From an uncultured Sphingomonadaceae bacterium (GTDB taxonomy: Bacteria; Pseudomonadota; Alphaproteobacteria; Sphingomonadales; Sphingomonadaceae): a stretch of DNA of 64,000 nt. The notes under the pieces are model-generated. The model saw only the letters and a list, made by a program, of their open reading frames with translations, ran no database searches and was not told the DNA's origin. The stretch covers positions 1,426,001-1,490,000 of the forward strand of contig CANMWO010000001.1 in NCBI GenBank assembly GCA_947501695.1, in the 5' to 3' direction. Both the position numbers and the translations under genes were made by a program. The number at the start of each line of letters is the position of its first letter. Within the stretch, counting starts at the first letter, position 1. Shown in pieces: positions 27,917-37,180 of the stretch.

Positions 27917-29650
27917 CTATTTTTTGGACACGGCTGGTTTATTGAGCGGCGCCTTCCGAGTTACCGTTTTCTTCGCTGCTGGTTTTGTGGCACTTGCCTT
28001 CGGCGTTACAGGTTTGCGCGCGGCCTTTTTCGCGGTTGCAGTTTTTGTTGCTGCAGGCTTTCGTTGCGGCGCTGATTTTTTAGCGGTTGGGATTGCCCTT
28101 TTGGGAGAAACCTTTCCAGTTTTCTTCGGCGCCCTGGTCTTTGCAGGAGTCGTCCGCTTCACGCTAGCCTGCCGTGGAGCTCGTGCTGCAGCTTCAACCA
28201 CTTCAGCCATCGCAGCATCTTCATCACTTTGCCCGAGCGCGTTCAGAAACATCCCCCGGACTTCAGCTACATGCTCATTCAAAGTTGTTTTTTTCCATTT
28301 GCTCGTATCAACTGGAGGCAGGATATCTACTTTCACCGTAGCTGGCCGCATCACAAATTCATTTTTAGGCGCCACATCGCCAGCATTATGGATAACAATC
28401 GGAACCATCGGTACTCCAGCCTGCATCGCAAGATGGAAAGCGCCTTTCTTGAATGGGCCTATTTTCGGCGATAGGGTTCGCGTTCCTTCTGGCGCAATAC
28501 AGATCGACTTGCCATCGACGTTGATAGCATCGATTAGCGGCTCCATGGCCTTAATCGCATTACGGCCGTCCGCCCGGTCAACAAAGATGGTTCCAGCCAT
28601 CTCCATGACTTTACCGATTACCGGAGTATCCTTGACCTCTTTTTTGGCAATACCGCCGACATCCTTGCGCACCAGCTTCGCCATAATCATTACATCGGCT
28701 TTGCTTTGATGATTGAAGACAAAAATGCAGGGCCGGTTTACCCAAAGGTTTTCCTCCCCGCTAACATTCAGTTCCACGCCGGTTAATGCGGTGGCTATAT
28801 CACCGAACAGACCGGTTGAGAAATTCGTCGCCTCACGTTGCGATCCAGTCAGCGCCCAGATGGGTAATCCCGCCACAAAAGATGTAACGAGTGATCCTGT
28901 TGCGTAAATAGTCCGCAGATAGTCGACTGGCTTACCCTGCCCTCGACTATCGAATTTCTGCAACGGCCAGCCGCGCTCTTTGGCGACTTCGGTAAGCTTG
29001 CTATTGGGGTTCAAGGGACGGGGCTTGCCAACCCGTTCTAACAATTCAATATCGTCGTAACTATCCGAATAAAAATAGCTCTTTTTAAGGTCGAGCTTAT
29101 ATTCTTTCGCCAGTTTTTCCGCCGCAAGAACCTTTCCTTCGCCAAAGCAAAGCGGGCGAATGATATTCCCAGTAAATTCTCCGTTCTCAACCTCATATTG
29201 AGAACATAGTACATGCTCGATATTCAGATCACGTGCAGTAGGTTCAATCTGATAAATTGTTGCAGAAGACACAATCGCCACAGTATGCCCTTTGGCCATA
29301 TGGGCTTCGATCAAGTCCCGCGATTCCGGATATACCTTGCGCGCGATATGCTTTTGATACAGCTCCTCACCAAATTCAAAATAGCTGTCTTCGGTTACAC
29401 CTTTCATGAATTTGGACGCAGCCATCATCAGGCCAGAAAAACCCATGCTACCCATGCTATATTGAGCCATGACGTTCGCGGTTTCGACCAGCTCTTCAGC
29501 AGTCATTTCCCTGCGCTTGATCTTTTCCCACAACATAGCAGTGGCAGAATATCCTGCGATTATCGTACCATCAAAATCAAATAACGCGGCAATATGCGCC
29601 CCTTCAGGTGCCTTTAGTACATCCTGTAGATGAGAATCCCGATCAGCCAT
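27917..29650 (-). CDS. HAD-IB phosphatase fused to 1-acylglycerol-3-phosphate acyltransferase, with Lys/Ala-rich tail
   Basis: A 577-residue two-domain enzyme. Residues 20-230 are a HAD-IB hydrolase with the nucleophile motif DFDGT (25-29), Ser/Thr motif SSAT and the acidic motif SDSYDD (195-200). Residues 300-470 are a PlsC acyltransferase with NHQSKAD (Asn313, His314, Asp319) and EGTR (388-391). Residues 491-577 are a Lys/Ala/Pro/Thr tail. I chose the ATG at 29650 because GAGGGA lies five bases upstream; the frame is open to 29815. Mycobacterial Rv2483c has the same HAD-PlsC fusion. PlsC makes phosphatidate; the HAD half could remove the phosphate to give diacylglycerol, but that is only inferred. 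Confidence 0.9.
   Translation of the reverse strand: MADRDSHLQDVLKAPEGAHIAALFDFDGTIIAGYSATAMLWEKIKRREMTAEELVETANVMAQYSMGSMGFSGLMMAASKFMKGVTEDSYFEFGEELYQKHIARKVYPESRDLIEAHMAKGHTVAIVSSATIYQIEPTARDLNIEHVLCSQYEVENGEFTGNIIRPLCFGEGKVLAAEKLAKEYKLDLKKSYFYSDSYDDIELLERVGKPRPLNPNSKLTEVAKERGWPLQKFDSRGQGKPVDYLRTIYATGSLVTSFVAGLPIWALTGSQREATNFSTGLFGDIATALTGVELNVSGEENLWVNRPCIFVFNHQSKADVMIMAKLVRKDVGGIAKKEVKDTPVIGKVMEMAGTIFVDRADGRNAIKAMEPLIDAINVDGKSICIAPEGTRTLSPKIGPFKKGAFHLAMQAGVPMVPIVIHNAGDVAPKNEFVMRPATVKVDILPPVDTSKWKKTTLNEHVAEVRGMFLNALGQSDEDAAMAEVVEAAARAPRQASVKRTTPAKTRAPKKTGKVSPKRAIPTAKKSAPQRKPAATKTATAKKAARKPVTPKASATKPAAKKTVTRKAPLNKPAVSKK
27920..28180 (-). other. Histone-H1-like Lys/Ala/Pro tail of the HAD-PlsC protein
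   Basis: Codons for residues 491-577 are almost free of acidic or large hydrophobic residues and repeat short Lys-Lys, Ala-Lys and Lys-Pro units. The composition is like the C-terminal tails of AlgP, PhaF and bacterial histone-H1-like proteins. It is predicted to be disordered and strongly basic. Confidence 0.75.
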
Positions 29651-30003
29651 ATTGTCCCTCAAATCACTCTGGCCAAGTTGGCCCTTTGCCATCCTGCCAA
29701 AAAAATGCTGCGTTTCACAGTCTTTATTAGACTTAAGAGATAATAGGTCACTCATAATACTGGTATGTCCAGATTTGAAGCAGTGAGAGTCTTTAACAAA
29801 CCGGACCAGAATCACGGCTCAAACTTACAAAATTGTGCAAAATCTTAACGTTAGAGGCATTAATTTTGTGCCTCGATTAGAAAAACCGACCGGAAATCTG
29901 CGCCCTTCTTTGGTTACATTGTTATTAATCCATCTTTTTGCGCGCTGGTTAACAACTGACCCCTATTTCATTCATTATAAGTTCGTGGGTGAACGGGGAA
30001 CAA
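29651..30003. other. Divergent gene-free region between the lipid operon and the subtilase gene
   Basis: This 353-bp stretch should hold the promoter of the leftward neutral-lipid operon and of the rightward autotransporter. It contains a 6-bp inverted repeat, GAGGCA (29854-29859) and TGCCTC (29869-29874), around a 9-nt loop. The frame of the HAD-PlsC protein stays open to 29815 but is better started at 29650. Nothing else is recognised. Confidence 0.5.
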
Positions 30004-33000
30004 ATGAAACGACCATCAAACTATCGCTCTAGCAAATTGGCTATTGCAACGATCATATTCGGAACGGCTGTGCCATCTATAGCGCAGACCACCGATCTTG
30101 CCTTGGATACTCCAGCTGCTGAAGCGCAAGACCATGCTTCATCTGTCGACGAAGAGTTGCGGCCGATTGTTCCCATGGGGGGAAGTATCGATCCGTTCTC
30201 GGGCAGCATCGATCCATTCTCGGGTTCGATTGATCCGTTCAGTGGTTCAATTGATCCGTTCGCCGGTAACATCAATCCGTTTGAAGGCAATATCGACCCG
30301 TTTGCTGGAAATCTAAATCCATTTCATGGCGAGATCAGAGCGCTTTGGGGTGCTATCGATCCCTTTGGCGGCAATTTGGATCCCTTCGCCGGCGATTTAG
30401 ATCCTTTTGCAGGCAATGTTGATCCTTTTTATGGTGATCTAGATCCATTTCAGGGACAGAAAGATCCAATTTCAGGCACCGTCCTGCCAAGCTATTTCGA
30501 AACCAATAGTTTCTGGCATAGCTTCGGTGCGACTTGGAGAGAAACCAATTTGCAACTGAATGAAATTGCCCAAAATGGTAATACGGATGAAAAACGCACC
30601 GCGCTGGATACGCAAATTAATAGCTTGATCAACCAGTCCCAGAAAGTTTGGGGAACCGCTGTTGAAGCCAGAACCGGTCAAACGTTTGAAGCCAGCTTCC
30701 TAGACCCGCTCTTTAAGAAATTCGGCATTGGCGACAACCGCGTTTGGGGATTCCGCTCGCTTAGCCAAGCACAACGCGCACAGCTTGTAACCGAATGGTT
30801 TGATGGATTGATGGAATTTAGTGGTCGTGACCATGTCGACCATTGGATGAAGACGATTAACTGGACGCCTGAATTGACGAAAATTCAGGGCAGCGGTGCC
30901 GATAGCGTTATCGGAATTTTAGATTCATCGATCGTCAATGATCCCGATCTCGAAGGCAATGTTTTCCACTCTGGTGGCTATGAAGCCCATGTCGGCGGCC
31001 ACGGAACTGGTGTAGCTAGCTTGTTGATCGCGGATCATGACGGCCGTGGTGTCATGGGCATTGCCCCTAACGCTTCGGTAGCGACATATAATCCTTTTGA
31101 TTCCACAGGCAGTGCTTCTTGGGCCGATGTTCAAGCCGGAATCATTTCACTGAAAAGTGCGAATGCCAGCGTTATAAACATGTCTCTTGGCGTGTCGGGT
31201 TGGACGCTCCACCCAGAATGGAACAATGTTTTCAACAATAGTGCCGTCCAAAAAGTTGCCAAAAATACCGTCTTTGTGATTGCGGCAGGCAATGATGGTC
31301 AAACTCAGACACAAAACATTGATTTTACAAGGAATTCAGACTTTGGCATCATCGTTGTTGGTGCGGTCGATGCCCTTGGCAATATTTCTAGTCTTTCGAA
31401 CACACCGGGGTCGGCTTGCCTGACTGAAAACGGTTCCTGTCAGGACGGTAACTATCTTCGTAACAATTTCATTGTCGCGCCGGGTGAGTTAATTTTGTTG
31501 GCCGATGGCAATGGCGGCGTAACGCGCCGATCCGGTACATCATTTGCTGCTCCGCTCGTTTCAGGAGCGATAACCTTGTTGCATGATCGCTGGCAATGGC
31601 TAGCGCAAGAGCCTGAAGCCACAGTAGAAATTATTCTGCGTTCCGCCAAAGATCTCGGCGCGCCTGGAATTGACGATGTATATGGCGCAGGGTTGCTTGA
31701 CGTTGAAGCCTCACAATCACCGCTTGATTTTGGCACACTTGAATTTCACGAATATCGCGGAAATCAAAGAATAGTGCGCAGCGCCGCTAGTCTGCAAAAG
31801 ACGGGCGTCGGCGCAAGTTGGAATTCGGAAGGTGTTTTCTTGACCATGTTTGAAAAGGTCGGCAACACCCATCGCGACTTTGTTGTACCCTTCTCGAGCC
31901 AGCTTATTGGGCAGAAATCTAGCGTCACGGGGTCTAGCGAATATTTTCAGTCCTACATTACGGATCGTTTTGTTGACTGGTCGACACCTAATCTTACGTC
32001 ATCTAAAGCAACCGGCGGGTTTACCGATGTTGCAAGCTATTCCAGCCCGAGGCAGGAAGGTTGGAACTTTGCAGTCTCAGCCAGCAACCCAACGCGCTAT
32101 CTGACCAATAGCCGTCAGGGCGAATTGCCGCATAGCGCCGTCAGATTTGGCGATGCTGAGGGTCGATTCTCTTTTAACGCAGGCTATGGCCAAGGCGCCA
32201 TTGCATTGCTCGGCCAGCAGTCATTCGGACTAACCTCGGATTATGATACGTCTACCGGCGGCTTGAACCCCGTGCTGGGCCTTGCTTCTGGCGGCGGGTT
32301 TCTTGACGCAGAATTTGCGATTGCCAAGAATACGACTGTTGCGTTTGGCTTGACCAATCGACGCTTGGACCATTCGGAAAACCAGGCGTTGACTGAGGCT
32401 GAACGTAATCAACTGCGCGGTGCAAAAGACTATCAGGCCAGCGCTTTCAACCTCCGCATGACTCATAAGCCTCTAAAAGCTGCAACGATAAGTGTCAGCT
32501 TTGCCTCGTTGAACGAAAAAGACGGGTTACTTGGGGTGCAGTCAGCTCTTGATAACGACCTGCGGCATGGTTCGAACAGCAGAACAATGACCGTGGGCGC
32601 TAGTTTCGATCTGCCACATGGCATAAACATTGCTGCATCAGCAACGGCTGCCATGACCAAGTCCAATGGTGGTACTGATCAAAATTTGCGTACAAACGGA
32701 AATGTGAGAAGTTCGGCTTATGCTTTCTCAATCGGTAAGCAGGGATTGATGGGCAAAGATGACCGTTTGCGGGTTTCTTTCACACAGCCACTGCACGTAG
32801 AAAATGGTACGCTCGAATATAGCGCAGTTGAGGTCATAGACCGATCAACCGGTGAAATAGGCTCTGTAACGCGTGACTTTAGCATTGCGGACAAAAGCCG
32901 CCGGTTCACTGGGGAATTCCTCTATGCCACTCCCTTCATGGGCGGCGGTGAACTATCCTTCTTCGGACGTGCACAATATGATGCCTCAGCCCGAAACAAC

Positions 33001-33045
33001 GTTAACGAAATAATAGCAGGTGGGGTGCTAAGTCTCCCATTCTAA
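30004..33045 (+). CDS. Subtilisin-like (S8) protease autotransporter with 7-residue tandem repeats
   Basis: A 1013-residue secreted protease. A signal peptide (1-28, ending PSIAQ) is followed by a mature N-terminus with fifteen 7-residue units, G-[SN]-[ILV]-D-P-F-x (60-164). The S8 domain has a complete triad: Asp307 (GILDSS), His333 (GGHGTG) and Ser513 (GTSFAAP), plus an oxyanion Asn in AAGNDG. From about residue 730 the sequence becomes a 12-strand-like beta-barrel. I chose the ATG at 30004 because GGGGAA lies just upstream; a GTG at 29989 is also in frame. It is the second surface protease in the window. Target and role of the repeats are unknown. Confidence 0.9.
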   Translation: MKRPSNYRSSKLAIATIIFGTAVPSIAQTTDLALDTPAAEAQDHASSVDEELRPIVPMGGSIDPFSGSIDPFSGSIDPFSGSIDPFAGNINPFEGNIDPFAGNLNPFHGEIRALWGAIDPFGGNLDPFAGDLDPFAGNVDPFYGDLDPFQGQKDPISGTVLPSYFETNSFWHSFGATWRETNLQLNEIAQNGNTDEKRTALDTQINSLINQSQKVWGTAVEARTGQTFEASFLDPLFKKFGIGDNRVWGFRSLSQAQRAQLVTEWFDGLMEFSGRDHVDHWMKTINWTPELTKIQGSGADSVIGILDSSIVNDPDLEGNVFHSGGYEAHVGGHGTGVASLLIADHDGRGVMGIAPNASVATYNPFDSTGSASWADVQAGIISLKSANASVINMSLGVSGWTLHPEWNNVFNNSAVQKVAKNTVFVIAAGNDGQTQTQNIDFTRNSDFGIIVVGAVDALGNISSLSNTPGSACLTENGSCQDGNYLRNNFIVAPGELILLADGNGGVTRRSGTSFAAPLVSGAITLLHDRWQWLAQEPEATVEIILRSAKDLGAPGIDDVYGAGLLDVEASQSPLDFGTLEFHEYRGNQRIVRSAASLQKTGVGASWNSEGVFLTMFEKVGNTHRDFVVPFSSQLIGQKSSVTGSSEYFQSYITDRFVDWSTPNLTSSKATGGFTDVASYSSPRQEGWNFAVSASNPTRYLTNSRQGELPHSAVRFGDAEGRFSFNAGYGQGAIALLGQQSFGLTSDYDTSTGGLNPVLGLASGGGFLDAEFAIAKNTTVAFGLTNRRLDHSENQALTEAERNQLRGAKDYQASAFNLRMTHKPLKAATISVSFASLNEKDGLLGVQSALDNDLRHGSNSRTMTVGASFDLPHGINIAASATAAMTKSNGGTDQNLRTNGNVRSSAYAFSIGKQGLMGKDDRLRVSFTQPLHVENGTLEYSAVEVIDRSTGEIGSVTRDFSIADKSRRFTGEFLYATPFMGGGELSFFGRAQYDASARNNVNEIIAGGVLSLPF
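30181..30495 (+). repeat. Fifteen tandem 21-bp units coding a 7-residue repeat
   Basis: Fifteen consecutive 21-bp units inside the subtilase gene encode G-[SN]-[ILV]-[DN]-P-F-x. The first four units are nearly identical at protein level (GSIDPFS) yet differ in codon choice. Unit 8 (GEIRALW) is divergent and the last two (GQKDPIS, GTVLPSY) decay. The period is exactly in frame throughout. Confidence 0.92.
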
Positions 33046-33064
33046 ATGATTTACTAGGGGTGAA

Positions 33065-35734
33065 ATGAGTAACCATATTCACCCCTGGTTAGTTTGTTTG
33101 AGAGAGCGGGGGCTTATGTTGGGGAAAAAGTTAATAGCAGCTTTGTTGATGAGCTCCGCTTGCAATATCCCGTTTGCCTATGCGCAATCGAAACCGGCAC
33201 CGTCTGCATTTGAAGCACAGATTGCCGATACCAAATCTTCGATGATGTCAGATCCTGGCACCGCATTAAAATCAGCTCGTAAAGCTGCAGCTATTGCTAA
33301 CGCGATGCCTGAAACGGAAGCGGCTATTGCCATTGCAACAAGTCAATGGCTTGAAGGTGAAGCCCTTACCCGGTTGAATAAGCCCAAACAAGCCACGCCT
33401 GTTATTGCTACCGCGTTGAAGACGGTAACGAGCGTTGCTCCCAATACCAAATTAAATGCTGACCTGCTGAAGTCCTCGGCTGCAATCGCCAAGCAAACTG
33501 GCCGAGTGGAACAGGCCTTGGCCATGCTTTATGACGCATATCGTATTTATGAAAAATTAGATCAAAGACGTAGCCAGGCGATCATATTACATAATATCGG
33601 GTCGATCTATTATGAAGCGCGTGATTATCCACGGGTGCTAGACTATTATGATCAAGCTAAATCGGTCTATGCAGACGACCCCGCGCTTAACCTGTCATCG
33701 CACAACAATCGTGGCAATGCTCTGCGGGATATGGGCAAATTTGGCGAAGCGGAAATGGAATATGCCGAAGCCCTGAACGTCGCGAGAGAGATGGACAGTC
33801 CGCTTCTGCAAACACGGATATTAACTAATCTGGCTTTTGCCCAATATTCCCAAGGCGACCTCAAAAAAGCCGAGCAAACCACGTTATCCGGTCTTAATAT
33901 CGCACAAGCCGGAGCAACCGATTGGGAACCTTTCCTGTGGGGCACGCGCGCGCAAATCGCACTGGCTGGAAAACGATTGCCTGAGGCAGATCGCTTTGTA
34001 CGTAAAGCGTTTAACGGCGTCGATTTGAAGAGCTCTACAATGTCGTATCGCGACTATCATTCAACGGCTTATCAAGTTTTCAGCGCAATGGGGCGCTACA
34101 AGGAAGCTCTTGAGCATCTTAGCGCATTCAAGCGTCTTGATGATAATGGCCGTGAATTGGCAGCTTCGACCAACTCCGCATTATTGGCAGCACAGTTTGA
34201 TGATGCCAATCGTGAACTGGAGATATCCAAACTAGAAGCAAAGCAGGCACAACGTGATCTGGCACTGACCAAGTCTCGTACAATATTGCGCTACACTAGC
34301 CTTTTATTAGTTGTCGCCTTTGCAGTCATTGGTGCGCTATTTTTCGCGATAGTATCAGTCCGCCGCAGAAGAAAAGCAATTAGCGCGGCAAACGCAAAAT
34401 TATCATATGCTGCCCGCCATGATCTGCTGACCGGTCTAGCCAATCGTCGTTATTTCCGGACGTTGTTATCCGATTCACTGGTCAGTGCCCATGAAAAAGG
34501 TGGTCGTTGTGCCATCATGCTCATCGATCTCGATCGCTTCAAAACTGTAAATGATACACTCGGCCATAACATCGGCGACAAGCTGCTTTGCCATGTCGCA
34601 GAACATCTAAAACAAGCTGCTGGCGAAACGCTTCATGCTGTACGTCTGGGGGGTGATGAATTTGCCCTTGTGATTCCGAATATCGAAAGCGACCAAGAAG
34701 TCGAACGACTTGGTAAAAAAGTCATCGACGATCTTTGCGGTACCCACTCGATTGATGGAACGTCCGTCAATATCGGCGCGACAATCGGAATTGCGGTTGG
34801 ACCACAAGATAGCGATGATGTTCAGACACTTACACGCTATGCTGACTTAGCGCTCTACCACGGTAAGGAATCGGGTCGAGGTCAGTGTGTGCGTTATAAA
34901 AAGTTCATGCAGATTGAAGCCGACGAGCGGCACATTCTGGAAAACGATCTACGAGGCGCTTTGGAGAATGGCGACTTGTCAGTTGCCTATCAATCCATTG
35001 TTGATGCAAATAGCGAAGAGATCATCAGCTACGAAGCCTTGTTGCGTTGGAACCACCCGACCCGCGGCGAGATTTCTCCAGCTGTTTTCATTCCGATTGC
35101 CGAAGAGGCGCGATTAATAGGCAATATTGGAAACTGGGTACTAAGGACGGCCTGCGCGCAAGCTAAAAACTGGCCTGACCATGTTCGGCTTTCGGTCAAT
35201 GTTTCAGCGCTTCAAGTTGAAGGCGGTGGCTTGGCAAACAGCATAATCGGAGCTCTTGCTGCAAGTGGGCTAAGTCCTGAACGCCTCGAACTGGAAGTAA
35301 CCGAGAGTGTGTTCCTCGACAATCATGAAAAAACCGATGCGACCTTAGAAAATTTAAGGTCGCTGGGCATCAATCTTGTTTTGGACGATTTTGGCACTGG
35401 CTACTCCTCGCTCGGTTATCTCCGGCGTGCTAGTTTTTCGACCATCAAAATCGATCGAAGCTTCGTGAAATCTGCCACACAGGGATCCACAGAAAGCTTA
35501 GCTATTATCCGGGCGATTGTATCAATGGCGGAGGAGCTAGGCATGAATACAACGGCCGAAGGAATCGAGAAAATCAGAGAAATGGACGTGATGCGCGACC
35601 TTGGTTGCACACAGCTACAAGGCTACTTGTTTTCTCGACCGACACAGTCGGTACTTAACCGGTTGGATAACGCCAACGAAACACCAGCCGTCATCCCATT
35701 TTCGAACGCTGCGTTAAACCGCAAAGCTAGCTAA
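33065..35734 (+). CDS. TPR-GGDEF-EAL membrane protein (cyclic-di-GMP turnover)
   Basis: An 889-residue protein with a signal-like hydrophobic stretch near 23-40, then a periplasmic tetratricopeptide region (about 60-380), a membrane segment around 411-431 (LLLVVAFAVIGALFFAIVSV), a GGDEF domain with RLGGDEFALVI, and an EAL domain with YEALLRW, VNVS, EVTES, DDFGTGYSS and AEGIE. Both catalytic sites look intact. Two starts are possible: 33065 (AGGGG five bases upstream) and 33116 (GGGGG four bases upstream, giving a tidier signal peptide). The gene begins 19 bp after the subtilase gene, so co-transcription is likely. The TPR part may sense an envelope partner. Confidence 0.88.
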   Translation: MSNHIHPWLVCLRERGLMLGKKLIAALLMSSACNIPFAYAQSKPAPSAFEAQIADTKSSMMSDPGTALKSARKAAAIANAMPETEAAIAIATSQWLEGEALTRLNKPKQATPVIATALKTVTSVAPNTKLNADLLKSSAAIAKQTGRVEQALAMLYDAYRIYEKLDQRRSQAIILHNIGSIYYEARDYPRVLDYYDQAKSVYADDPALNLSSHNNRGNALRDMGKFGEAEMEYAEALNVAREMDSPLLQTRILTNLAFAQYSQGDLKKAEQTTLSGLNIAQAGATDWEPFLWGTRAQIALAGKRLPEADRFVRKAFNGVDLKSSTMSYRDYHSTAYQVFSAMGRYKEALEHLSAFKRLDDNGRELAASTNSALLAAQFDDANRELEISKLEAKQAQRDLALTKSRTILRYTSLLLVVAFAVIGALFFAIVSVRRRRKAISAANAKLSYAARHDLLTGLANRRYFRTLLSDSLVSAHEKGGRCAIMLIDLDRFKTVNDTLGHNIGDKLLCHVAEHLKQAAGETLHAVRLGGDEFALVIPNIESDQEVERLGKKVIDDLCGTHSIDGTSVNIGATIGIAVGPQDSDDVQTLTRYADLALYHGKESGRGQCVRYKKFMQIEADERHILENDLRGALENGDLSVAYQSIVDANSEEIISYEALLRWNHPTRGEISPAVFIPIAEEARLIGNIGNWVLRTACAQAKNWPDHVRLSVNVSALQVEGGGLANSIIGALAASGLSPERLELEVTESVFLDNHEKTDATLENLRSLGINLVLDDFGTGYSSLGYLRRASFSTIKIDRSFVKSATQGSTESLAIIRAIVSMAEELGMNTTAEGIEKIREMDVMRDLGCTQLQGYLFSRPTQSVLNRLDNANETPAVIPFSNAALNRKAS

Positions 35735-35770
35735 ACAACCTTAGCTTAGGAGACAGCACCACGGTTGAGA

Positions 35771-37108
35771 CTAACGTTCCATCCAATCTTCCAGTGTTTC
35801 ATGAAAATAGCGCATGCGGCTCTCCTGTCCCGCAAGATAGTCGCGTTTATAGCCCCTAGAATGAAGGCCGCGCTGCTGTAACGGCCATATCTCAAGATCC
35901 TCGTCAATTGCCGGGCCGGCAGAAATCTCACCAGCTTTGCCTTGGACATGCTCCACAGGGGTATCTACTCCGACAAATTCTCGCATCACCCAAGAATAAT
36001 ACTGGGTTTCACCCTTTGGAAAGAGTGTCATATACCACATATCGAAATAGCATTTTTCCGGATCAGTCTCGTGCGGGCGTGCCCTGAGCCAGATATTACC
36101 GTCCGGTTTCAAACTAAACGACAGATTAGGAAAAATCGTATAGTGCCAATTGTCGGTGAGCTGGTCATCATGATAAGTTGAAAAATCATAGCCCTTCGAC
36201 GCGCCAAGCTTCCTTTTCTGACGCTGCAAATCCTTACGAATATCGCGCGTCTTTCCTCCACGATAGTCGTCCGGATTAAGTTCCCAACGCTGTAATTCTT
36301 CACTTAGTGAAGCGAGTGTTTCCTTCTCGCCACCCTTAATTGCTTCTGCTGGCCCAGCACCGGGCATGAACATCCGGCAGTGTCCTTCAGGGTAGTGATC
36401 AAATTGACAGTGATGGTGGCTATACTCGATGACGAATTTGGAACTCGGATGAACAAATGGCACATGATAAGACTCACTGAAGTTATCTTGTACCAACTTC
36501 CAATTGAAGTCGCCTTCTATGGTGACCCAATGCGTACGTCGCATCTCTGCCATCGGGTAGGAATCAATCTGATCCGCAATGGGCCCAAGGAACTCTTTAA
36601 GGGGCACGCAGTTTTCATCCATATTGTACCATACAAAGCCCGCCCAGCTTTCACATGGAATTTCAACAAGGTTCAACTTGCCGCATGGGCTGCCTTGTGG
36701 ATAATCTGCTTCATCTGGTACGGCTTTCAATTCACCGGAAAGATCATAAGCCCATCCATGATAGGGGCAAGTGAACCGCCGAGTGTTGCCAGAAGGTTCA
36801 GACATTAGCTGCAATCCGCGATGCTGGCATACGTTGTAGAATGCACGGATTTTTCCATCGTCTCCGCGCGTACATAAAATCCGTTCTTTGCCAAGGGAGG
36901 TGGTAATATAATCACCATTTTCGGCTAATTCGCGTTCCAAACCAGCTATCTGCCAGGTGCGCGTCCAAATGGTGTCCCATTCCTTATTCATGATATCTTT
37001 CGAAAAATAGCGGTCGGGTGTAATGGGAGTTCCCCGCAATTCGGGTTCCGGCTGCTTGGAGACATCTGCAAGCCTAGAGTCTATTTCACCTGAATCATAA
37101 TCTGCCAT
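35771..37108 (-). CDS. Rieske aromatic ring-hydroxylating oxygenase, large subunit
   Basis: A 445-residue oxygenase alpha subunit. The Rieske [2Fe-2S] ligands are in CQHRG and, after 16 residues, CPYHGW. The mononuclear iron site follows in DNFSESYHVPFVHP, which carries two His ligands. I chose the ATG at 37108 because AAGGA lies about nine bases upstream; the frame extends to 37162 without a family match. No beta subunit, ferredoxin or reductase gene is adjacent, so electrons must come from elsewhere. It is the last of four minus-strand genes in the catabolic cluster. The substrate is not evident. Confidence 0.9.
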   Translation of the reverse strand: MADYDSGEIDSRLADVSKQPEPELRGTPITPDRYFSKDIMNKEWDTIWTRTWQIAGLERELAENGDYITTSLGKERILCTRGDDGKIRAFYNVCQHRGLQLMSEPSGNTRRFTCPYHGWAYDLSGELKAVPDEADYPQGSPCGKLNLVEIPCESWAGFVWYNMDENCVPLKEFLGPIADQIDSYPMAEMRRTHWVTIEGDFNWKLVQDNFSESYHVPFVHPSSKFVIEYSHHHCQFDHYPEGHCRMFMPGAGPAEAIKGGEKETLASLSEELQRWELNPDDYRGGKTRDIRKDLQRQKRKLGASKGYDFSTYHDDQLTDNWHYTIFPNLSFSLKPDGNIWLRARPHETDPEKCYFDMWYMTLFPKGETQYYSWVMREFVGVDTPVEHVQGKAGEISAGPAIDEDLEIWPLQQRGLHSRGYKRDYLAGQESRMRYFHETLEDWMER

Positions 37109-37180
37109 AGTAGATATTCCTTCGCATATATGTTCTTCGCCTGTGCAGGCCATCTTACTCAACAGTCTTTAAGCTATAGC

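Noticed and set aside
27840-28709. 289-codon open frame on the plus strand
   Set aside because: It lies opposite the Lys/Ala-rich tail and PlsC domain of the HAD-PlsC gene. The apparent protein is a compositional mirror of that tail.
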